NCBI RefSeq assembly: GCF_000001735.4
Contig: NC_003075.7
Span: forward strand, 5,519,001 to 5,583,000
Direction of reading: 5' to 3'
DNA from: Arabidopsis thaliana
Lineage: Eukaryota > Streptophyta > Magnoliopsida > Brassicales > Brassicaceae
Length of the DNA stretch: 64,000 bases
The translations under genes and the position numbers were made by a program. A model generated the notes under the pieces. The model made no database searches. It saw nothing but the letters and a program-made list of their open reading frames with translations, and was not told the origin of the DNA. Below, piece by piece: positions 46,998 to 58,389 of the stretch (the first letter of the stretch is position 1; each line of letters starts with the position of its first letter).

Positions 46998-48286
46998 CTA
47001 TTCAGCCTGAGCTTCTCGTGCTCTTTGTACTTTCAGGTCATCAAGATAATTCTGGTAGATATAAAACCCGAACCCCATGAAGGCAATGAGCATCGCGACC
47101 ATCTTAACCTCAGTCAGCTTGTCGTGGAACACCGCAATGGCTGCAAGAGGCGTAACAATGAGTGAGAGTGTACCAATAAGGTTCGAAAACAGCGAAGAAA
47201 CCAGAAATATAAGCGCCACGGCTCCTACAGAACCCAATTGCCACGAAACCGCGGTCCCAACCAAAGTCAAAACATAAATGACTTGACCCTCGTGAAACTC
47301 TTCCATCTCCACACTCAACAACATCCATTCCCCGCTCGCAAACAACCCGATAACCGCAACACAAGAAGCCACAAGCGACGTATAGATTTGCATCTCGAGA
47401 ACCATAGAGAACGTCTCACTCTTGAGAACATTCTCGAAAGAAAACTGCATAAGAGAGAGCTGAAGAGAATAGATAAGAGAAGCAAAAACAGTACATAAAC
47501 AACCAATCAAGTAACTCCACTTAGAATCTCCTGATGGGCTATTGGAATCATCGTCAAGAGAAACCAACACAGCAGAGACAGAGAGAAACAACACAGAGAA
47601 GAGAATCAAACAAGTGATTTTCTGAGAATTGATGTAATAAGAGAAGACACCATTGAAAGCTAACTGTGAAGAACAAAGAATCGAATAAGTTGAAGCAGAG
47701 AGATACAAAAGACCAAAAGAGTATAAAAGATTGTCTAAACCAATAGCAAAACCAAGAGAAAGATAAATCCAAACCAGAGTCTTGAAAGAACAAGAAGATG
47801 AAGAAGAGTGTGAAGCAGGAAGGAAACAAAGAGGGAGATAGAGAATCGGAAAACCACAAGTTTGGACAAGAGTAGAGATCCATTTACTGTTTCCACCTTC
47901 GTTGTAATAAAACCGACCAAGAAGAACAGCAATGGCTTGTGCAGAGATGAGGAAGAAGATACTTATAAAGACAAGAATCCACCAATGGGTTCGTTTTAGT
48001 TTCATGAGTTGTGTAGGAACACTAGTTCTTCTTGTTCCTTCATCTTCTTCCTTTAGCAGTAACATTGCTTCTTCTTCATCTGTTACCCAAAAGAAAAAAA
48101 CACATAAAGTTTTCATCTTTTAAGAAATTTATCATTTTTATGAAAACCCCAATTTTTTGTTTTTGACAATTTTAATCTGGGGATTAAGAAAAATCTGGGA
48201 ATTGGGTTTTGACAATTAATCAGTTTATTTCATTTCTAGAATCGAAACTGAAATTGAAGTAAGGAACATTAAAGAGATATACCCAT
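46998..48286 (-). CDS. PUP13: Purine permease (PUP family, PUP13-like)
   Basis: A 4-base coding mini-exon (48286-48283, ATGG) joins the main exon 48079-46998 in phase to give 361 residues beginning MDEEEAMLLL. Ten hydrophobic segments follow, typical of plant purine permeases of the drug/metabolite transporter superfamily. Landmarks are HWWILVFISIFFLISAQAIA, GLDNLLYSFGLLYLSASTYS, the SSQLAFNGVFSYYIN segment, and VTPLAAIAVFHDKL near the C terminus. These proteins move adenine, cytokinins or related compounds across membranes with protons. The substrate cannot be read here. Gene order recalls A. thaliana At4g08700. A VANDAL-type MULE lies 87 bp upstream of the start codon. Confidence 0.9.
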
Positions 48287-48363
48287 TGTGAAGGAAGATT
48301 TGTTGACTGATGGATGAATCGAGTCTGCTTCAGGATTGAGAGACAAGTCTCGTATCTTTTCTC

Positions 48364-48373
48364 CGGCGAGGAC
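48364..48373. repeat. Target-site duplication, left (CGGCGAGGAC)
   Basis: Identical to 56604-56613 on the other side of element 3. It lies in the leader or promoter of the purine permease gene. Confidence 0.85.
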
Positions 48374-48726
48374 GACCAATCATCTCATAACTCCCTTTTT
48401 GCTTGAAGAAAATCTCATATCTTCCCACAAAAAACAGAACCTATTTGTGATTTAATTTAAATACATAAATGAAGGATTTTACCAAGATATCCTCTCACTT
48501 TAATTTGAAAACCAAAAAAAAAAAAAATTCAGACTCAACACTTACAATTTTTTCGTTTTTTCCTCACTCAAAGAAACGAGTTCCGAGAGAAACCGCTCTC
48601 TCTCTCTCTCGATTCTCTGTGAACACAAACAACTCCTCTCCCTTTCACTCAAATTCTCAACAACACGAACCCTAATTCTCTCTCTTTTCTCTCAGAATCG
48701 TTTCTTCTCCTCTAATCCTAACCCTA

Positions 48727-51572
48727 ATGCCGCCGAAAACAATGCCGCCTCTAAAGAAGAGGAAGAGAGGAGTTGGAACGACCGTGAAATCAACGACGGA
48801 GGAGACTGCGACGGCAACGAAGGAGACTGCGCCGGCAACGAAGGAGACTGCGCCGGCAACGAAGGAGACTGCGCCGACGATAACGAAGGAGACTGCGCCG
48901 ACGAAGGAGACTGCGCCGGCAACGAAGGAGACTGCGCCGACGAGGACGGAGGAGCCGTCGCTGACAGAGCAAGATCCGGAGAATGTTGAGGAAGAAGAGA
49001 GTGAAGAAGAAGAGAAAGAAGAAGAAGAGAAAGAAGAAGAAGAGGAAGAGGAAGGGGAGGAAGAGGAAGAGGAGGAAGAGGAGGAAGAGGAGAAAGAAGA
49101 AGAGGAGAATGTTGGCGGAGAAGAGTCCTCCGATGATAGTACTAGAAGCTTGGGGAAGAGACCTCCGCCGATGAGAATATGGATGAGGAGACATCAACTG
49201 CAGTGGAAATTCCGGCGGCTATGGTAAGGATTTCGAGTCAATTCTCAGTCTTTGAATGGTTTGAAACTGGTAGAACAGGATAATACTATGATTTGTGGAG
49301 AATACTGTCATTACTAGGATATAGCTATGCGTTTTTGGGTCATACTGTCAATACTAGGAAACAACTACGTGTATGATTTGTGGAGAATACTAGGATATAA
49401 CTATGCGTTTTTGGGTCAAACTGTCAATATTAGGAAACAACTACTTGTATGATTTCTGGATAATACTGTCATTACTAGGATATAACTATGCGTTTTTTGG
49501 TCAAACTGTCAATACTAGGAAACAACTACGTATATGATTTCTGGATAATATTGTCATTACTAGGATATAACTATGCGTTTTTGGGTCAAACTGTCAATAC
49601 TAGGAAACAACTACGTGTATGATTTCTGGATAATGCTGTCATTACTAGGATATAACTATGTGTATGATTCTATGTACCATCGGTAGTAATATGAATGAAT
49701 GTCTGTTGCAGGAGATCGACGAGGAAACAGAAGCAGTACCACCCTTGAGTATGTATTTCCCGCCCTCGGAATATGTGAAGAAAATCAAGCTTTCAACTCG
49801 GTGCTATATTCACGAATTGTTGACTACATTCGATAAGTTGGAGCCGCCGATGAGCAAGTCCGAGAGGTTATGGTTTGAGAACCATCCTAGTTTCCAACAT
49901 ATCTTCCACATGCCAAGAGACCCGAACCACCGACTTATGGGGATGTGGATGCTCCTTCTTCGCACGGCGCGCATTGAAAGGAAGAAAGAAGCGTGGTTCA
50001 TCGTCAATGGCGTTCCAATCCGATATGGAATATTGGAACACGCATTGATATCGGACTTCAATTGCAAGAACTATAAACTTGGTTACAAAAATACGGGGAA
50101 TTTGGATTTCAAGAGGAAGCATTTCAAGGATACTGTTGTGAAACGCGAAGACGTGAGAGAGAAGCTCATAGGAATGGTACCGGAGGGTGAAAGATCAAAA
50201 GAAAGGTTGAGGATGATGGTCTTGTATTTCTTAAGCAGCATTATCATAGCGCCTATCAAGACCGGAGATAAGGCACCTCAAGTGGATGAATTTTTCCTCA
50301 AGGTGATGAGTGATCTCACGTTCTGTAGGAATTTTCAGTGGGGGAGGTATTCTTTCGATTACATGTTAGGAACCATCTCACACACGGTGAATCATTTTAA
50401 TGGTTCAGTCACCAACAACGAGAAGTACATATGGCCGGTTCCGGGTTTCTGTCTTCCGATGGAGGTTAGTTACAACTTATAGAATAGGTGATTGTTTGCA
50501 ATACTGATAATACTGGGAATACTATTTGTGATTTAAAATTGTTTTTTTAGTCTGTAGCTTCTTGCATTCGAGGCAATTTCACAGTTGAGGGAAAAATTTA
50601 TTGAGGAAATTGCAGAAGCAGATCCGGGATGTCCTAGGATGTGCAAGGTGAGGTTCAAGAAGAACCATTTGAAAGGCTTTCCTCTTGATACCATTTATGC
50701 AGAATTGGGTACAACTCAGGTTAGTTGTCTTAAGATATACTGTTTCACAAATGATAGTTATTATATTTTCTTATAATAATCCATTCATACTGTTTATCTT
50801 TACAGGTCATTGATTCTATCGTCACACTTGGAATTGAGGAGCAAAAACTCATGAAAGCAATCACTGAAGAAGAAGACGACGTTGACGTGGCTGATATGGT
50901 GGTTGAAAGTTGGGAGAAGCGTCGTAAAGAGGGCCGTCTAATTAGGTTTGATGAGCTCTACCAGCAGGATATTCAAGCCCTGCAGATCATCGCAGGTCCA
51001 AAGATTCCGGGTGCGGAGGATATTCCCGCAGTGCGTGGACAAGAACTCCCGAGTTTGGTTTCTGTGGTTCAGATGATTGAAAACTTGGATAAGAAGATGG
51101 TAGACCAGATGAATAAAATTATAATAATGATTTCTGATTTGGATAGAAGAGTTGAATCGTTGGAAGCATTCAAGGATGAGCAGAAAGCAAAGGAGGAAAA
51201 GGTACATATTGATAATTGCGTAATACTAAGTAACACTATGATAACTAGAGTATAATTGCGTAATACTGATATAACTTCGTTCAATCGCAGAATCAAGATG
51301 AGATGAACCAAGAGGAGGCTGGTGATTCGAGAGAGAAGGATCAAGAGGAGGATGTTGTTCAAGAGAAAGATGGTGATCAAGAGGAGGATGTTGTTCAAGA
51401 GAAAGATGGTGATCAAGAGGAGGATGGTGTCTCGAAAGAGAAGGAACAAGAGAAAGAGAAGGACCCGAAAGAGAAAGAGAAAGAGAAGGACCCGAAAGAG
51501 AAGGATGGAGGTCCTTCAAAACCCGTGGAAGCAAACGTCACGAGAAGGATCACTCGGAGAACCAAGAATTGA
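48727..51572 (+). CDS. VANC-like DUF1985 protein, candidate anti-silencing factor
   Basis: Exons: 48727-49223, 49712-50464, 50558-50719, 50806-51201 and 51291-51572, about 690 residues. The N terminus has seven or so ATKETAP-type repeats and a Glu-rich tract. Exons 2-3 form DUF1985 (ERLWFENHPSFQHIF, WFIVNGVPIRYGILEHALIS, FNCKNY, YFLSSIIIAP, YSFDYMLGTI, then LLAFEAISQLREKF). Exon 4 ends in a coiled coil (SDLDRRVESLEAF). Exon 5 is Asp/Glu/Lys-rich with EEDVVQEKDGDQ repeats. DUF1985 proteins of VANDAL MULEs (VANC) bind element-specific motifs and remove DNA methylation from their own family. Exons 2-5 are open and in phase. Exon 1 needs a 1 bp frame change between about 49130 and 49165, or a non-standard donor at 49111, so integrity is uncertain. 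Confidence 0.75.
49265..49670 (+). repeat. ~85 bp tandem array in VANC-like intron 1
   Basis: The unit runs through GGATATAACTATGCGTTTTT, GTCAAACTGTCAATACTAGG and GATTTCTGGATAATACTGTC. It recurs with TATGCG at 49326, 49404, 49489 and 49574. Each unit has up to three AATACT or ATTACT words, including perfect ATAATACTG. Confidence 0.85.
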
Positions 51573-51799
51573 ACTTGGTTGTCTTTGTTTGGTTTTAGGA
51601 TTTGAATTTGGAATGTTTGGATTTAGGATTTCAAGCTTTGTGAAGATTTGAATTTGGTATGCCGTTTTTTGGTTTTAGGATTTGAATTTGGAATGTTTAG
51701 ATTTAGGATTTCAATTTGCCTTGTGGAGATTTGAATTTGGTATGCCGTTTTTTGGATTTCAATTTGGATATGAATTGGAAATTGATATTCAAGGACTTA

Positions 51800-52020
51800 T
51801 CGAAAATACAAAGAATACAAGAGAAAACTAAGACTTAACGATAATACAGAGAATACAAGAGAAAACTGTGAATACAATGGAATACTGAGAATACAATAGA
51901 AAACTAAGAATTGACGATAATACAGAGAATACAAGAGAAAACTGTGAATACAATGGAATACAGAGAATACAAGGGAAAACTAGATAACCATAATACTGGG
52001 AGTACTAGAGAATACTCAAT
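51800..52020. repeat. AATACA/AATACT-rich repeats between the DUF1985 and GRF genes
   Basis: The string GATAATACAGAGAATACAAG, then AGAAAACTGTGAATACAATG, occurs at 51840 and 51917, with further GAATAC words. A perfect ATAATACTG lies near 51990. It is in the 3'-3' spacer between convergent genes. Confidence 0.7.
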
Positions 52021-52074
52021 AAAAGTCTTACTAAACAAAGGCAGAAATTAAGTTCACACAAACCAATCAATTCC

Positions 52075-52531
52075 TCACTCTCCACAACAAATCCTCCACA
52101 AAGTCCCCATCTTTTTCTGGATCTCATCCAACTTCGAACGCATTTGTTGGTTATAGTACTCCAAGCTTTGAATCTTTTGGTGATGGTTATCAACTTGCTC
52201 TCTTAACCTATTCACCTCTTCTACCATAGCTTTATCCCAAAGTTTTCGAATGTGTAACCCATCATTCTACAAAATATGAATTCTAACAAGCTTAATGAAT
52301 TATTCTAAAACAATATTGATGATATCTTCAATTTACCTTATAATTGGTGCATTCATAGAATCTTTTTCCTTTGTCACCATCTTTCTCAGAGATTATGTCA
52401 AGGATGCGTCCACCACAAGGACAAATTGGCGGAATTCCCTCCATCATTGCCACTTCTTCTAGTTGTTGCATTATCCTCTTTGCGCTCTTCATCTCACCAT
52501 ACCATGGGTCACTCTCACACAATCGATCCAT
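52075..52531 (-). CDS. Small GRF zinc finger/coiled-coil protein of element 3
   Basis: Two exons, 52531-52337 and 52266-52075, join in phase to give 128 residues. Residues ~35-65 hold the GRF finger (PPICPCGGRI, GKRFYECTNY). Residues ~75-120 form a coiled coil (EEVNRLREQVDNHHQKI, MRSKLDEIQKKM). Unlike the element 1 protein it lacks a membrane segment and ends in RICCGE. Function is unknown. The recurrence of GRF proteins in both DUF1985-bearing MULEs suggests a role in the element's life cycle. Confidence 0.75.
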
Positions 52532-52539
52532 AGCTGATT

Positions 52540-53389
52540 GAGAGAGAAGGAATTTTGAGAGAGAGAGAGAATGGAGAAATGATTTTGAGATCGAGAGAGA
52601 GAATGATTTTGAGACGGAGAGAGAGAATGATTTGAAGAGAGAGAATGAATTTTGAGTGAGAGAGAGAAGAGATATTTGTTTGGTTTTGGGGGGAATTTGG
52701 TTTTGGTGGGAAATTTTAATGGATTTGGGGGGAAATTGAAATTGGAGAGAAATTAATTTTTTTGGAGAATAAGGTGATTTCCACGTGTGCGCCGTAATTT
52801 ATACACGTGCGCCGTTTTTTTATATGCAGTTGTACCCTAATTATTGGTTGTACAAAATGTCCACGTAGTTGTATTTTCTTGTTTTATAGTTTAAACAGTT
52901 TTACATATCATTCAAAATGATTTATCTAGTTGTTCAGTTGAGAGAAGTCTATCACTATTAAATTCTAAATGTTTAGTGCACTCACATGTTAACAATATAT
53001 AAAATTGCAAAATTTCAATCCTAAGTTGGAATTTATATCAAAAGTGAGCTTAAAAGTACAAGGAATATGTAGGATAGAGTCTATTAACATGTATTTTCAA
53101 CAAATATTTTTCCTCTTTATTTAATTCGTTTAAATTAATTTTTAAGAGTTCTTTATCTCTTTACAGTCTATTTAATATTTGATGTTTCAAACAAACATAA
53201 ATTCGAATTTTCATATCATTCATAGTTTTTCTTGTATTCCCAGTATTATCGTCAAATCATAGTTTTCACCTGTTTTCTTAGTATTATCGTTAAACTTGAA
53301 TTCCGAGTGAAATAAAATATAGTTTTACAGAACGAAAGTGTAGTGTTACATAGTTGCACACAACGCGAATAAGGTTTACATGATTAAAA
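52540..53389. other. Spacer between GRF gene and transposase 3' end
   Basis: It begins with a GAGA-rich leader (52550-52680) and has two copies of CACGTGYGCGCCGT near 52784 and 52805. YAGTATTAY words lie at 53241 (CAGTATTAT) and 53280 (TAGTATTAT). No coding region was seen. Confidence 0.6.
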
Positions 53390-55725
53390 TCAAATACTAC
53401 GGGTGCCAAATAACAACCATTGCAGAGACTGTCTCGGCCTCCTTTTGTTCTGAGTCCTTTGACGTTTTGGACGTCTTTCTCCAGTGGATGGAATCCTAAG
53501 CACTTTTGTTCTGCCCTTCTTCTTTTTCCGAGGCAGAGGTAATACCTTCAACGCTTTGATATCATCCGGGATATCCCACTGTGATCTACCCGGAACTAAA
53601 TAAATAGTCCCATAATACGCCAATGCCCACAATTCCGCCCAATAATACTTAGAAACCAATTCATGTAATTCCATACCTCGAGTTCTTGTTGTATCGCTAT
53701 CGAATACAATGAAAGCGGCTAACGCATGAATACATGGATACTTTTGGATATCAAACACCTTGCAACTGCAAGTTTTGAAGTGCAAGTTGACCAAATATTC
53801 GTTCCCTTCAACTCCCCGGACATTGTACTCGAGCCGGAATGTGTTTAGCTCTGTTACTTTTAGTTTCTCAGCATCCACCCATAAATTATGCAAGTAGTTC
53901 TCCACTAAAGGCACAAACTTATTATCAACAGATCCTGAAGCGGCATCTTTGCGATGTTATTGAACCAAAAAGAAATTTTGGCCATGATCGCATCTAGCAT
54001 GGGTATTAAAGAATACTTCCTTGCATTGAGAAAAACAGAATTCAACTATTCCACACAGTTGCTGGTGTCCAAATTGTATCGTTCCCCCGGAAAACAACAC
54101 CTACCCCATTTTTCTTTCACGGTTGAATCCTCCAAATAATTCACCGCGGTAGGATATCTCACCTTGAATACTCTATACTCCCTCTCAAATTCTGACCAGG
54201 TATAAATCCGACTTAACTCCATGAATCTCCAAGCGAGTACGTCTCTGTTGATGTTAGTGGAATGAGCTTTGACATTTTGGGATAAATGCCAAACACAATA
54301 CCCGTGATGAGCCGCAGTATACGCATTACGTATGCCCTTGATGAGGCTTGAATTTCTGTCACTCATAAATACCAATTCTGGAGTATCGGGTACAACACTT
54401 AGCAGCTTCTCAAAGAACCATCCCCAACTAGCATCATTCTCACCGTCGAGTACGCCAACCGCTATGATATAATGATGACGATTTGGATCTCGAGCTGAGG
54501 CAAAGACTAGAACACCACCATATCCGTTCTTCAAATGTGTTGCATCCACAATTATCACTTTCCTCATCGCTTGAAAGCCTTCAATGCTAGCTCCCAAAGC
54601 TATGAATAGGTATTGGAATTTCCCGCTCTCATCCAACTTCATATATGTTACTGTACCATCATTTACCTTCTTCAACATGTACAAATAGCAATTGATATCC
54701 TTGTAGCTATCTTCCGCGCTACCTTTTAAATCACAAACGGCTTGTCTTTTCCCTCTCAATGCGGTGGAGTATGATACCTTCACACCTAATTTAGTCTGAA
54801 CAAGCTCCATGATAACCTTAGGAGGTGGAGTTTCCAACAGTCCAGGAAACGTATCATGAAGAAGAGCTGCTACTAATTCAGGGGTACCTTTCCTCTTCCT
54901 CATCCTTGTACTACTCTTACTAATCCGGGTACAACTATGCATCTTGTTGTACCTTCTAATAGAGTAAATACTTGTATCTTGAACACATGAAGCTTGTATA
55001 CGCCAGTCACAATTCGCTTTTGAACACGTTAGAACATACCGCTCCTTATCAGACTTTTTAATAACATAATCAAAACTGTTAGCAAATGCACCTTTGTCCA
55101 CCACTTCCTGCAATGCTGCCCTACTTGGAAATTCTTGTCGCAAAGTCAAACCGATACCGTCTTCCCATTCTTTCTTAAACTGACTAGATTCTACATCAGG
55201 CGGTGGCTCAACGTATTCATCCCCCCTATCATCATCATCCCTATCATCACGTGATCCAATCTCATGATCTTGAGTATCATCAACCACCACTATTGCCCCA
55301 TTTAGTTCTGTTCCTTGTCCGTCCAATTCGCCTATCACAATGGTTGCATTATCTCTCATTTCATCCTCATTTGAACCCAAACCATCATAGTTCTTACCAA
55401 TAGAACTTTTATTGACGACCTCCACTCTCGACAATTCCTCGGGCAATTCCGGTGGAGTGATGACGTCAACAGTCAAAGGATATCTACTAACCATTTCACC
55501 CGAAGATATATAGACACCGACATCCTCATCATCACTAATGTGTATCTCTTGAGTTAGTCCCAACATCACTGCATTGTACTTCATTTGCAACTTAACCTTA
55601 CTTTCATCTAATCCAAGCTTCGAGCAAATCCTACTCTCTAACATGGAGAGAGTTATTTTCCCATTCATCATCAAGCTGTACGCTCGATCTTTCCATCTAA
55701 AATATATGATCACCTTCTCCACCAT
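53390..55725 (-). pseudogene. MURA transposase of element 3 (VANA-like), two lesions
   Basis: From ATG 55725 the long frame to 54046 carries a PB1/ubiquitin-like N terminus (KVKLQMKYNAVMLGL). An acidic linker follows, then the MuDR DNA-binding domain (CSKANCDWRIQASC, MHSCTR). Next comes the catalytic MULE domain (VIIVDATHLKNGYGGVLVFA, AVGVLDGENDASWGWFF, LVFMSDRNSSLIKGI). In place of the usual ESINS motif after NCVE there is a TAG (about 54044). The frame then shifts near 53945. The final frame 53914-53390 holds the SWIM finger (CSCKVFDIQKYPCIHALAA) and a Lys/Arg-rich tail. With only two lesions, decay is recent. Confidence 0.85.
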
Positions 55726-55739
55726 TGTATCCTACAACA

Positions 55740-55985
55740 ACAATACAAAAACTCTGTCAGATATACTAGTTATACTACAATTCTGGGTAACACAAGTATA
55801 ACTAGTCATACTACACCTATTTGTATAATACATGTATAACTAATAATACTACATGAAAATGGGTAAAACTCCTGTACCAAATAAATACTACATGAAAATG
55901 GGTAATACTACTAAACCCAAATAAATACTACATGTAAATGGTTAATACTGGTGCAACTAAGTCATACTACACATATTTTTTAATT
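55740..55985. repeat. RTAATACTR cluster upstream of the transposase
   Basis: At least six TACTACATG or AATACT words lie in 250 bp, including ATAATACTA near 55847 and GTAATACTA near 55900. They sit directly upstream of the transposase ATG, in its probable promoter. Confidence 0.7.
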
Positions 55986-56249
55986 GAATCATGTGCAGTT
56001 CTACGCAGTTCTACCAGATGTATTTCCTGACAAGAGCTCAAATCGAATGGATTCGGGTTCAAAACTGAAATTCACTATGATTCAGTTGTTGGAAACCATT
56101 TCTTACCCATTTAAAAATCTATTCAACCCAGAAAGTATGCATAAACTTCCAATGTGCATACCCAAACACAATTTGCTTAATCTCAAATCTAATTGACAAA
56201 ATCTCTTAGTTCTAATCTTCAATTTTAAGCTTCATTCAGCTCGAAAAAC

Positions 56250-56603
56250 TTACCTTTTCTTTCTATGACGAAGAAGCTCGCCGAAGATAAGGATATGGCA
56301 ACAATGGTGAGCGAATTCCGGCAAGAGAGTAGACGATGAGTGAGCAAGAGAGCGATGAGTGAGCTCGAGAGAGAGAGGAGAGGAGAGGAGAGAGAGAGGA
56401 GAGGAGAGAGAGTATCGTTTTCTGTTTTTTTTTTTCAATATAGTTTTTTTTTAATTATTTAGTTTTATAATAGATATTATAAAAAGAAGGAGGAGGGGTA
56501 ATTTAGTCTCTATACATCTCATTAAAAGAGAAAGGGATATAGAGACAATAAGGGGAGTTGAGAGACTTGTTGATTGCATAAGGGGAGTTATGAGATGATT
56601 TCT
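56250..56603. repeat. Right terminal region of element 3
   Basis: It contains a GAGAGGAGAGG microsatellite (56365-56412). A direct pair of GGGGAGTT words (56550, 56582) and the right inverted end follow. No coding region was supported. Confidence 0.6.
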
Positions 56604-56613
56604 CGGCGAGGAC
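56604..56613. repeat. Target-site duplication, right (CGGCGAGGAC)
   Basis: Matches 48364-48373. The sequence after it is the original upstream DNA of the purine permease gene. Confidence 0.85.
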
Positions 56614-56624
56614 TTTATTCTATA

Positions 56625-57110
56625 GATAAACTAGCATCGACAAATAAACTGAATTCGAACCAAAACCGAATCAAAAAAATCGACCCGAACCAAACCGAAT
56701 TAAACCGAAAATTTGAAAATAACCGAATACATATAAAATTCTATAAGCAAAAGGACCAAAACCGAATCGGTGTCGGTAACGAATCGAAAATATCCAAAAT
56801 ATAATTATATTTTCAAAAATATTAGTTATTTCTATAATAAATAATTAAAAAGACATGAATATATAAATAAAATAATAAAAATACTCGAAAATAACCAAAA
56901 AATATCCAAAAAAAACCAAAATATTCGAAAATATTTAAAGCAAAATAATCAAATAGATACTAAATTATGAACCGAAAGATCCAGAACCAAACTGATACCG
57001 AACCGAAATTTCAAAATAATCGAATGGATATTAAACTTTAAAACCGAAAGAACCGAAAACAGAATGGACATCAACCGAAACCGAATGGATAACCGAATGC
57101 CCAGGACTGA
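56625..57110. repeat. Low-complexity CCGAA-repeat element, hAT-like remnant
   Basis: It consists largely of AACCGAAT/ACCGAAAT words with AT spacers and ends in ATAACCGAATGCCCAGGACT. This is a terminus style shared with the remnant in the LTPG intron. The left border and target duplication are not clear. Confidence 0.45.
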
Positions 57111-57119
57111 TAAATCATA

Positions 57120-57815
57120 AAGTACAAACAAAACAGTAGAGAGATTACAAAGGCCATTAAAGCCCAAAATCCATACGACTGCTTGAGCCGAGTTTGATTT
57201 AAAAAAAAAAAAAAAATCTACAGAAATAATAGGTTCTACAAATTTGAGAAAACAACAAAAATTTAAAGATAATGGGTAAGAAAAAACTCAAACTCTTATA
57301 CATGTTTTTTTTTTCCTTTTTATAAATTACCAAAGATGATCTATAGTTCCGTACTTTTACCATTTGACAAATCTCTTAACAATGAGTGTAACCGGCGAGT
57401 TGCCCACTCAACGATTTTTTTTAATGAACATAAAACATAGAACTATTTCGACTAGCCAAATGGCGTGATTTAGTAAATTTTGCACTAGAGAAGAATCAAT
57501 ATCTAACCTAGACTTACAAGATGACTCCTCTTTTTATGAAAACGTACCACTTAGTTACACATCTAAAATGTTACCACCAAGTTCTGGTTTTATGGTGCGC
57601 ATGTTGGTTCATGGAGTCAGTGACTACAATTGCTCTTCCTTCGGCCAGAAGGCCCAAACTAGAACTGGTGTAGACGTCAATTGATTGGTTTATAGTACTA
57701 CATGATAGTGATCACGAGGTTCCTTTGTGAAGTTTATTTCTTAGAGTTATTTGATCGCAATAAAACTCGCACAACAGACACCCTGAAATAGTTCCACAAA
57801 CATTGACAAAACATG
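57120..57815. other. Intergenic stretch, no gene seen
   Basis: An A-run near 57200 and no protein-like frame. It lies between the purine permease upstream region and the nucleolin-like remnants. Confidence 0.4.
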
Positions 57816-57819
57816 TCAC

Positions 57820-57905
57820 TATAAGTTACTATCCTGTCATGTCACTTTCATTAAGTTCCAATGCCTTCTTTGCACCTTTTTTAGATTTAATAAAAGCCAC
57901 TCATA
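57820..57905 (-). pseudogene. Third nucleolin RRM fragment
   Basis: The minus strand reads VAFIKSKKGAKKALELNESD then MTG and a stop, clearly related to FAYIDLKEGANKALELNGSD in the next copy. It is only about 25 residues long, so it is a remnant. Confidence 0.55.
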
Positions 57906-58389
57906 AAAGAAAATTTAAAAATAGTAATAGAAATTCGTATAGCCACGTCCTTACCACTAAAATTTGTTGTTAATTTATACTAAACCACGATCTACTCAAT
58001 AAATAGCCACGAAAATGAAAAACCAAAAATCTTTGCTTTTCCATGGCAATTTCGTTGTTCCGTATGCACAAGTTAGTCACATAAGAATCAATAGTAAATT
58101 TTGCTATGACATAGTCACTATCTATTTGTGGTCTTCTTGCATGCACTAAGTCTAAGGGATTAAAACTAAGTCTGTTGTCCTCGACCACCAAAAAAGCCTC
58201 AACAGCGGCGACACTGGCTATTAGCTTGTATATACTTAGTCTATACTTGTACATAATAGAAGTGATTAAGGGCTCGGTATAGTCCCGGTTTATTCATCTA
58301 ATTAAGCACAAGTATGAATAGATAGTGACTATGTCATAACGACCACCACAAAGTCTAAGGGCTCGGTATAGTCTCGGTATATACTTAGT

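Larger units (their letters stand above)
48374..56603. mobile_element. Element 3: 8.2 kb VANDAL-type MULE
   Basis: A 10 bp direct repeat CGGCGAGGAC flanks it (48364-48373, 56604-56613). Short inverted ends share AATCATCTCATAACTCCC (48378-48395; complement at 56583-56600). It encodes a DUF1985 protein (+), a small GRF protein (-) and a MURA transposase (-). Introns and intergenic parts carry RTAATACTR words. Length, gene set and motif resemble A. thaliana VANDAL21 as I recall it. The transposase is disabled by one stop and one frameshift. Confidence 0.9.

Noticed and set aside
48790-49197. Long minus-strand frame rich in Leu/Arg/Phe opposite the Glu-rich exon
   Set aside because: It is the mirror of a GAA/GAG repeat tract and has no recognisable domain. 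The + strand exon explains it.
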